Below the pieces are notes generated by a model. That model had not been told where the DNA came from and ran no database searches. It worked only from the letters and a program-made list of their open reading frames with translations. A DNA stretch of 64,000 nucleotides from Thermithiobacillus tepidarius DSM 3134 (GTDB taxonomy: Bacteria; Pseudomonadota; Gammaproteobacteria; Acidithiobacillales; Thermithiobacillaceae). Made by a program: the position numbers and the translations under genes. The DNA lies in NCBI RefSeq assembly GCF_000423825.1, contig NZ_AUIS01000009.1, forward strand, positions 1 to 64,000, in the 5' to 3' direction. Below are positions 58,013-64,000 of the stretch, piece after piece. Position 1 is the stretch's first letter; each line of letters opens with the position of its first letter.

Positions 58013-59038
58013 TCAGCCCGGCCGCGCCCACAGTCGCCGGTCCTGCCAGCGCAGGAGCAGATCCTCCAGCACCAGCGTCAGATTCAGGTTCTGCGCTTCG
58101 GCCAGGTAGGCCTGGCGCCACGCACCTTCCAGCTCCAGCAGGGCAGGCACCTGCACGCGCCTCGCCAGCGCCTCCAGCGCCGCCCGGCAATCGCTGTTAA
58201 TAATAGGCGCATCCCGCAGCAGCCGCAAACGCAGCAGATCGGCGAAGACCGTATGCAGCACCGGCAGCAGCTCCGCCGCCTCCCCCTGCTTGGCCCACTC
58301 GGCCGCCGTCTTCAGGCTCGCGGCCGCCTCTTCGCCCGGGAGCGCCAGAAAACGCTGCAGCCAGGCACGGCGCTGCTCCAGGGTGCCCTGCCGCCACCAG
58401 GTCAGCGCCTTTTGCGGGCGGCCGAAGCAGAAGCGCGCCAGCGCCGCCGCGTCGGCGGGCGGGACGCCGGCCGCCTCCTGCAGCCAGCGCTCCAGCGCGG
58501 CAGTCTCCGCCGGCACGAAGGCGAGCTGCTGGCAGCGGCTGCGGATGGTGGGCAGCAGCCGGTTGGGCTCGTGGCTGAGCAGGAGGATCTGGGCATGCAT
58601 GCCCGGCTCCTCCAGGGTCTTCAGGAAGGCATTGGCGGCGTGGTGATGCATGGCTTCGGCCGGCTCCACGAGCAGCACGCGCCGGCTGGCGATCTGCGGC
58701 GTCAGCTGCAGGAAGGCGCTGGCCTCGCGCACCGCCTGCACCGGGATCTGCTTGCCTTCGCCCTCGGGCACGAGATGGAGGAAATCGGGGTGGCTGTCGA
58801 CAGCCAGCAGATGGCAGGAGCGGCACTGTCCGCAGGCGTCCAGCGTGTCTGCCGATGTCTGTTCGCAGAGCAGATGAGCGACGAGTGCGCGGGCAAAGAC
58901 CCCTTTGCCCAGTCCCTGGCCGCCGCCGAGCAGGAGCGCCTGGGCCAGGCGCGATTGGGACAGCGCCTGCTCCACGTGCGCCACGGCCCGAGCCAGGCCC
59001 GGATGGCGGCGCAGGTCCTGCTTCGGGCTGCCGCTCAC
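58013..59038 (-). CDS. holB: DNA polymerase III subunit delta'
   Basis: A 341-residue clamp-loader subunit: LLLGGGQGLGKGVFARALVA (modified Walker A), zinc module CGQCRSCHLLAVDSHPDF, and the SRC-type motif TIRSRCQQLAFVP. The start is GTG overlapping the tmk stop (GTGA), chosen because longer frames run back into tmk. It opens the beta clamp together with gamma/tau and delta. Confidence 0.9.
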   Translation of the reverse strand: MSGSPKQDLRRHPGLARAVAHVEQALSQSRLAQALLLGGGQGLGKGVFARALVAHLLCEQTSADTLDACGQCRSCHLLAVDSHPDFLHLVPEGEGKQIPVQAVREASAFLQLTPQIASRRVLLVEPAEAMHHHAANAFLKTLEEPGMHAQILLLSHEPNRLLPTIRSRCQQLAFVPAETAALERWLQEAAGVPPADAAALARFCFGRPQKALTWWRQGTLEQRRAWLQRFLALPGEEAAASLKTAAEWAKQGEAAELLPVLHTVFADLLRLRLLRDAPIINSDCRAALEALARRVQVPALLELEGAWRQAYLAEAQNLNLTLVLEDLLLRWQDRRLWARPG

Positions 59039-59670
59039 AGCCGCAGGCGCTCCTGGACGGCGGCGAGCAGCTGCCGGCTCACCTGCTCCCGGTCCGCGTC
59101 GGCATCGATGCGCACGATGCGCGCCGGCGAAGCCGCCGCCCGCGCGGCGAATACGGCGCGGGCCCGCGTGAAGAACGCCACGGTCTCCTGCTCCAGGCGG
59201 TCCTGTGTCGAGCGCCTGCATGCCCGTGCCAGACCCAGCTCGGGCTCCACGTCCAGCCACAGAGTCAGGTCCGGCTGCAGACCCTGCAGCAGCCAGTTCG
59301 ACAGCACCTCGATGCGCGCCGCGGGCACCCCGCGGCCGCCGCCCTGGTAAGCATAGGTGGAGTCCTCGAAGCGATCGCAGAGCACCACCGCGCCGCGGGC
59401 GAGACTGGGCAGGATCAGCTCATGCAGGTGCTGGGCGCGGGCGGCGTAGATGAGCAGCAGCTCGCTGTCGGCCCCGGTGTCCGGCAGGGCCGGATCCAGG
59501 AAGATGGCACGCACCCGTTCGCCCAGGGCGGTACCGCCGGGCTCGCGGGTCACCACCACCTCCCGACCGCGCGCGCGCAGGTAATCGGCCAGATAGGTCT
59601 GCTGCGTGCTCTTGCCCGCGCCCTCTATGCCTTCGAGAGTGATGAAGCAACCCCGCCCGCCGCGGCTCAT
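59035..59670 (-). CDS. tmk: Thymidylate kinase
   Basis: A 211-residue kinase: FITLEGIEGAGKSTQQTYLA with the P-loop, TREPGGTALGERVRAIFL, CDRFEDSTYAYQGGGRG (the DR-(Y/F) motif), and the lid ACRRSTQDRLEQE. It makes dTDP from dTMP. The ATG lies inside the end of mltG (overlap of 4) and its stop overlaps holB, so the group is coupled. Confidence 0.93.
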   Translation of the reverse strand: MSRGGRGCFITLEGIEGAGKSTQQTYLADYLRARGREVVVTREPGGTALGERVRAIFLDPALPDTGADSELLLIYAARAQHLHELILPSLARGAVVLCDRFEDSTYAYQGGGRGVPAARIEVLSNWLLQGLQPDLTLWLDVEPELGLARACRRSTQDRLEQETVAFFTRARAVFAARAAASPARIVRIDADADREQVSRQLLAAVQERLRL

Positions 59671-60716
59671 GGCTTGCGCCCAAGCAGATAGCGCTGCACC
59701 GCCGCCTCGTGTTCGGCGTAGGTGCTGGTAAAGACGTGGCCGCCCTGCCCGTTGGCCACGAAAAACAAGGCGTCGCTGTCCGCCGGATGCAGGGCGGCGT
59801 GAATGGAAGCCCGGCTGGGCAGGGCGATGGGCGTCGGCGGCAGTCCGGTGATGGTATAGGTGTTGTACGGCGTGGGCTGACGCAGATCCTGGGTGCGGAT
59901 GTTGCCCTTGTATGCCTCGCCCATGCCGTAGATCACCGTGGGATCGGTCTGCAGGCGCATGCCCAGGCGCAGCCGGTTGATGAAGACCGCGGCCACCAGC
60001 GGCCTCTCATCCGCGCGTCCGGTTTCCTTCTCGATGATGGAGGCGAGGATCAGCGCCTCATAAGGGGAAGCCAGGGGCAGATCGGGCGCCCGCCCGCTCC
60101 ACTCCTCGTCCAGCACCTGTCGCATCTTGGCATAGGCCCGTCCCAGCAGGGCCAGGGCATTGGTTCCGCGCTCGAAGCGGTAGGTATCCGGATACAGCCA
60201 GCCCTCGGCGAATTCATTGGACGCCTGCATGCGCGCCAACAGGTCCTGGGCCTGGTTCGGCGGCGGCAGGCCGCTCAGGTCCAGCATGTGGCCATAGCCT
60301 TGCAGCGCCTGGATCACGTCGCGCACCCGCCAACCGGGCAGGATGGTGAACTGGCGGGGCAGCACCTCGCCGCGCACCAGCTTTTGCAGCACCTCGGCGG
60401 GCGTCAGCTGGCGGACGAAGAGATAATCGCCGGTCTTGATCTGGCGGGTCTTGCCGCTCAGACGCAAATGCAGGTAGAAAAGGCGCCAGTCCTTGATCAC
60501 CCCGGCCCGGGCCAGTTCCCTCGCCACCCGCTGGGCCGGCATGCCGCTCGGGATGGTGACCACCACGCCGTCGGCGGGCATGGCCACCGGCGTGCGCAGG
60601 AAATCGCGGTACTGCATCCCCAAGGTGATCAGTCCGGCCACGACGACGAGCAGCGCAGCCAGCAGCATGAGCCGCACGCTGTTCAGGAAATGGCGAAAGG
60701 CGGACTTTCTAGGCAA
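59667..60716 (-). CDS. mltG: Endolytic transglycosylase MltG
   Basis: A protein of about 349 residues with one N-terminal membrane helix (LMLLAALLVVVAGLITLG), a LysM-like part (VVTIPSGMPAQRVARELARA) and the YceG catalytic domain: EGWLYPDTYRF, SIIEKETGRADERPLVAAVF with the catalytic Glu, NRLRLGMRLQTDPTVIYGMG and NTYTITGLPPTPIALPSRAS. It cuts nascent glycan strands at the inner membrane. The start is not firm: TTG at 60716 or at 60740; both overlap the end of pabC. Confidence 0.9.
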   Translation of the reverse strand: MPRKSAFRHFLNSVRLMLLAALLVVVAGLITLGMQYRDFLRTPVAMPADGVVVTIPSGMPAQRVARELARAGVIKDWRLFYLHLRLSGKTRQIKTGDYLFVRQLTPAEVLQKLVRGEVLPRQFTILPGWRVRDVIQALQGYGHMLDLSGLPPPNQAQDLLARMQASNEFAEGWLYPDTYRFERGTNALALLGRAYAKMRQVLDEEWSGRAPDLPLASPYEALILASIIEKETGRADERPLVAAVFINRLRLGMRLQTDPTVIYGMGEAYKGNIRTQDLRQPTPYNTYTITGLPPTPIALPSRASIHAALHPADSDALFFVANGQGGHVFTSTYAEHEAAVQRYLLGRKP

Positions 60717-61548
60717 GTGACAGCGTCTCCAACCAAGCAAGCAGATGGCGGCTCACCGGGCCCGGCGCATCGGGCCAAGCCTTGTCTCCCACGGCCCGCA
60801 CCGGCCAGATGCCGATCAGGCTGTTGGATACGAAACACTCCGAGGCTTCGTCGAGGACGGCGGCGGTGGCATCCACCTCCACGACTCGCTGGCCGCGCTG
60901 CCGCAGCCAGGCAATGATCTCGCCCCGCATAATGCCGGGAATCCCGGCGAAATCCAAGCGCGGTGTTTCCACCTGCCCGGCCCGCACCCAAAAGAGATTG
61001 GTGAAGGTGCCCTCGCGCAGATGGCCGCCGGTGTCCGTCATCAGGCCTTCATCGGCCCCGCTGCCCGTCAGCTCCTGGCGCGCAAGCACCTGGTTGAGGC
61101 GGTTCAGGGTCTTCAGCGTGGCGAAGGCCGCCCCGCCCAGGAGCGGCGTGCGGCAGTGGCGCGCGACGATGCCGCGGCGCCAATGACTCTCCAGATAGCC
61201 GGGCCAGGGACTGGTGTAAACGACCCGGGTCGCCGTTTCCTGGCCGCTCGGTCCATAGCCGCGGCTGCCCACGCCGCGGCTCAGCATCAGCTTGAGCACC
61301 TGGCGCGGCACGGCGGGATCGATGGCCGCCTCCGCCTCTTGCCGCCACAGGGCCTCCGCCGCCATGGGCAAGCCGAGCAGCCGGGCGGAGCGTTGCAGGC
61401 GCGCGAAATGGGCCTCCCAGAACAAGGGGCGGCCGGCGACCACGGCAAGGGTCTCGAAGAGCCCGTCCCCGTACTGGAAGCCGCGGTCGAAGAGGGAGAC
61501 CCGTGCCGCGGCCTCCTCCAGCCGCACGCCGTCAAGCAGAACGGTCAT
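60709..61548 (-). CDS. pabC: Aminodeoxychorismate lyase
   Basis: A 279-residue fold-type IV PLP enzyme: VSLFDRGFQYGDGLFETLAV, TLKTLNRLNQVLARQELTG with the PLP-binding Lys, REGTFTNLFWVRAGQVETPR and PGIMRGEIIAWLR. It turns 4-amino-4-deoxychorismate into p-aminobenzoate for folate. ATG at 61548, inside the end of pabB (17-base overlap). Confidence 0.9.
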   Translation of the reverse strand: MTVLLDGVRLEEAAARVSLFDRGFQYGDGLFETLAVVAGRPLFWEAHFARLQRSARLLGLPMAAEALWRQEAEAAIDPAVPRQVLKLMLSRGVGSRGYGPSGQETATRVVYTSPWPGYLESHWRRGIVARHCRTPLLGGAAFATLKTLNRLNQVLARQELTGSGADEGLMTDTGGHLREGTFTNLFWVRAGQVETPRLDFAGIPGIMRGEIIAWLRQRGQRVVEVDATAAVLDEASECFVSNSLIGIWPVRAVGDKAWPDAPGPVSRHLLAWLETLSLA

Positions 61549-62887
61549 GCCCAGCACCCAGTGCGCGCAGCAGACCCGCTGCCTTGGCACGCGTCTCCTC
61601 CAGCTCGCGCGCCGGCACCGAATCCGCCACGATGCCGGCCCCGGCGCGCAAGCGCAGGGTGTCCTGATGATACTGCATGCTGCGAATCAGGATGTTGAAA
61701 TCCATTTTGCCGTCGACGCTGACGTAGCCCATGCTGCCGGTATAAGGACCGCGTCCCACCCGCTCCAACTCGCCGATGATCTCCATGCAGCGCACCTTGG
61801 GGCAGCCGGTGATGGTGCCGCCGGGAAAGAGGGCCGCCAGCATCTGTCCGGGCGTCGCCTCGGCGCGCGGCGCGCCGCACACGTTGGAAACGATGTGATG
61901 GACGTGACGGTAGCTTTCGATGACCATGAGCTCATCCACGGCGATGCTGCCCGGGCGGCATACCCGGCCCAGGTCGTTGCGGATCAGATCGATGAGCATG
62001 ATGTGCTCGGCCCGTTCCTTGGGATGCGCCAGCAGCTCCCGCGTCGTGGCCGCATCCTGATGCGGATGCCGCGGGCGGGTGCCGGCGATGGGCCGACTCT
62101 GCAGCAGCCCGCCGTCGCGCTGCAGCAGCCGCTCGGGTGAGGAACTGAGCACGTAACTGTCCCGCCACTGAAAGAAGCCGGCAAAAGGCGCCGGATTGTG
62201 CAGGCGCAGCTGCTGGTACAATGCCAGCGGCGCGCGCTCGCCCGCCACCCGCGCCTGCCAGGCGCGCGACAGGTTCACCTGAAAGACGTCGCCGGCGCGG
62301 ATGTACTCCTGGATGCGCTGCACACCGTCCAAAAACCAGGCCTCCGGGTCCTCCTGGAGTTCGAGCAGGCGGACGGGCGCGTAGCCAGGCATCCGCTCCA
62401 GCGCCGCTAGGTCCGCGGCCATCTGCTCGAGCAGCGCGGCGGCGTCCGGGCCGCTGGCCACCAAATGGCCCTGCCCGGCCACGTGATCGAGCACGATGGC
62501 GCCGCGCACCGGCAGGGCGAAGGCGACCGGCAGTGCGCCGTCCGCCGGCGGAATGCGGATGTCTTCGATCTGCTGCAGGAATTCGTAGCCGAGATAGACG
62601 AAGTGACCGCCGCAGAAAGGCAGCGGACAGGGCTCGGCTGGCGCCGGGGCGAGCAGTTGGCGGTCCAGCTCGTCCAGGAAGCGGGCCGTGTCCGGCAGCA
62701 GCGCATCGCCGCGCCAGCTGCGCCCCTGCCGATCCAGCCAGAGGGCCGCTTCCGGGAAAGCGAAGAGAATGCTGTAGCGGCCGGTGCGCGCGTTGTGGGC
62801 GACGCTTTCCAGACAGGCGGGATAGCGCTGCGGATGGCGGCCATGCAGGGACGCCAGGTCGATGCGCGTGTGGGAGAGCGGCCGCAT
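61532..62887 (-). CDS. pabB: Aminodeoxychorismate synthase component I
   Basis: A 451-residue chorismate-binding enzyme: IQEYIRAGDVFQVNLSRAW, SYVLSSSPERLLQRDGG, RPIAGTRPRHPH, KERAEHIMLIDLIRNDLGRV, ALFPGGTITGCPKVRCMEII and GYVSVDGKMDFNILIRSM. It aminates chorismate with ammonia from PabA. The ATG at 62887 (MRPLSHTRIDL) follows GGGGGGAGTGGCTG. Its place between fabF and pabC, rather than with pabA, joins both halves of PABA synthesis to the fatty acid gene. Confidence 0.92.
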   Translation of the reverse strand: MRPLSHTRIDLASLHGRHPQRYPACLESVAHNARTGRYSILFAFPEAALWLDRQGRSWRGDALLPDTARFLDELDRQLLAPAPAEPCPLPFCGGHFVYLGYEFLQQIEDIRIPPADGALPVAFALPVRGAIVLDHVAGQGHLVASGPDAAALLEQMAADLAALERMPGYAPVRLLELQEDPEAWFLDGVQRIQEYIRAGDVFQVNLSRAWQARVAGERAPLALYQQLRLHNPAPFAGFFQWRDSYVLSSSPERLLQRDGGLLQSRPIAGTRPRHPHQDAATTRELLAHPKERAEHIMLIDLIRNDLGRVCRPGSIAVDELMVIESYRHVHHIVSNVCGAPRAEATPGQMLAALFPGGTITGCPKVRCMEIIGELERVGRGPYTGSMGYVSVDGKMDFNILIRSMQYHQDTLRLRAGAGIVADSVPARELEETRAKAAGLLRALGAGHDRSA

Positions 62888-62918
62888 CAGCCACTCCCCC
62901 CTGCCCCGGTGCATGGAG

Positions 62919-64000
62919 CTAGTCTTTGCGGAAGACCAGCGTGCCGTTGGTGCCGCCGAAGCCGAAGGAGTTGCTGAGGGCGACGCGCAGGGAGCGCTGG
63001 CGGGCGACGTTGGGCACGTAGTCCAGATCACAGCCCTCGTCCGGGCTGTCCAGGTTGATGGTGGGCGGAATGACCCCATGATGCAGCGACAGGACCGTGA
63101 ACACGGCCTCCACGCCGCCGGCCGCGCCCAGCAGGTGGCCAATCATGGACTTGGTGGAGCTGACCGCCAGCTTGTAGGCATGCTCCCCGAACACGGCCTT
63201 CATCGCCTCGGTCTCCTGGACGTCGCCCAAGGGCGTGGAGGTGCCGTGGGCGTTGATGTAATCGACCTCTTCCGGCCGGATGCCGGCATTGCGCAGGGCG
63301 GCGCGCATGCAACGGGCGGCGCCCTCGCCGCTCGGCGCGGGCTGGGTCATGTGGTAAGCATCGCCACTCATGCCGAAGCCGGCCAGCTCCGCATAAATGC
63401 GCGCGCCGCGCGCCAGCGCGAACTCCCGTTCCTCGAGCACCACGATGCCGGCCCCCTCGCCGAGCACGAAACCATCGCGGTCCTTGTCCCATGGACGGCT
63501 GGCGCGGGCCGGCTCGTCATTGCGGGTGGACAGGGCCCGGGCCGCGGAAAAGCCGCCCAGACCCAGGGCGCTGATGGCAGCTTCGGCACCGCCGGCGATC
63601 ATCACGTCGGCGTCGCCGTATTCGATGAGCCGCGCCGCATCGCCGATGGAATGGGCACCGGTGCTGCACGCCGTCGCCATGGCCAGATTGGGGCCCTTGG
63701 CGCCGTACATGATCGACACATGGCCGCTGACCATGTTGACGATGCAGCTCGGAATGAAGAAGGGGGAAATCTTGCGGGGGCCGCCGCGCAGGTAATCCTC
63801 GTAGCCGCCCTCGATGCCTGGCAGGCCGCCGATGCCCGAACCGATGGACACCCCGACCCGCTCGGCGATCTCGGGCGTGACCTTCAGCCCGGCGTCCTCG
63901 ATGGCCTCCACGGCGGCCGCCAGCCCGTAATGGATGAAAAGATCCATTTTGCGGGCGTCCTTGGCGCTGATGTACCGGGTGATATCGAAATCCTTCACCT
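62919..64000 (-). CDS. fabF: Beta-ketoacyl-ACP synthase II, C-terminal part
   Basis: The frame runs off the right edge, so the N terminus is missing; 360 residues are visible. The catalytic triad is present: Cys in [17 protein letters not shown], His in [16 protein letters not shown] and His in [16 protein letters not shown], preceded by Lys in STKSMIGH. The C terminus [17 protein letters not shown] is typical. It elongates acyl-ACP in fatty acid synthesis. It is the first of the gene run fabF-pabB-pabC-mltG-tmk-holB. Confidence 0.95.
   Translation of the reverse strand, partial: VKDFDITRYISAKDARKMDLFIHYGLAAAVEAIEDAGLKVTPEIAERVGVSIGSGIGGLPGIEGGYEDYLRGGPRKISPFFIPSCIVNMVSGHVSIMYGAKGPNLAMATACSTGAHSIGDAARLIEYGDADVMIAGGAEAAISALGLGGFSAARALSTRNDEPARASRPWDKDRDGFVLGEGAGIVVLEEREFALARGARIYAELAGFGMSGDAYHMTQPAPSGEGAARCMRAALRNAGIRPEEVDYINAHGTSTPLGDVQETEAMKAVFGEHAYKLAVSSTKSMIGHLLGAAGGVEAVFTVLSLHHGVIPPTINLDSPDEGCDLDYVPNVARQRSLRVALSNSFGFGGTNGTLVFRKD

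Noticed and set aside
1-64000. tRNA, rRNA or CRISPR arrays
   Set aside because: No cloverleaf with a typical T-loop, no rRNA-like sequence and no regularly spaced repeats were seen by eye; a covariance-model scan was not possible.

Overview
The window is GC-rich, densely packed bacterial DNA with ATG/GTG starts behind GGAGG-type ribosome binding sites. The right-hand run fabF-pabB-pabC-mltG-tmk-holB-pilZ-tatD is a typical gammaproteobacterial order. A tsdB-tsdA thiosulfate dehydrogenase pair, a large heavy-metal efflux cluster and a malQ gene suggest a chromosomal region of a sulfur-oxidising gammaproteobacterium or member of the Acidithiobacillia. The genus is not determined. I recognised no rRNA, tRNA or CRISPR array.

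Layout. 1-6.3 kb: tail of a cytochrome b561 protein, a frameshifted ferritin-like/VIT1 transporter, a YkgJ-type Cys-cluster protein, pirin, a VanY-like peptidase whose 3' end is replaced by a decayed IS3-family element (4099-5102), and two overlapping cyclic-nucleotide-binding-domain genes. 6.3-22.3 kb: a 16-kb block entirely on the minus strand. It begins with an ArsR regulator driven by an apparently leaderless promoter with a palindrome over its -10. It then runs through a P1B ATPase, a DUF302 protein, a CYP152-type peroxygenase, a thioredoxin-like protein, a Met-rich cytochrome, SHOCT proteins, a CzcCBA-type RND pump, a non-canonical PII protein, a second P1B ATPase, a broken mgtC start, a His/Gly-rich zinc-ribbon protein and a ZIP transporter. 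22.3-25.2 kb: accessory patch with a terminator-led HTH gene and two toxin-antitoxin modules (hicAB and Xre/RES).

25.3-33 kb: methyltransferase, malQ, metallophosphatase, nucleotidyltransferase, Nif3, LOG and isoaspartyl peptidase on the minus strand. 33-39.3 kb: plus-strand genes including a polyamine-synthase-like protein, OsmC, a homologue of the replication terminator protein Tus, Wzi, FIST, DJ-1/PfpI and TerB proteins. 39.3-45 kb: M23 peptidase, REP-like sequence, ABC exporter, PepN and thioredoxin. 45-50 kb: two small secreted proteins, SelO and tsdBA. 50-57 kb: aldo/keto reductase, universal stress protein, Pmp3, a dicarboxylate symporter and the deleted remnant of a PAS chemoreceptor. 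56-64 kb: MBL-fold hydrolase, tatD, pilZ, holB, tmk, mltG, pabC, pabB and the 3' part of fabF.

The strongest points for follow-up are the Tus homologue with a 15-bp inverted repeat just upstream, the ArsR-headed metal/redox island containing a peroxygenase P450, the leaderless promoters with operator-like dyads, and several gene remnants (mgtC start, SHOCT frameshift, chemoreceptor deletion, IS-truncated peptidase).
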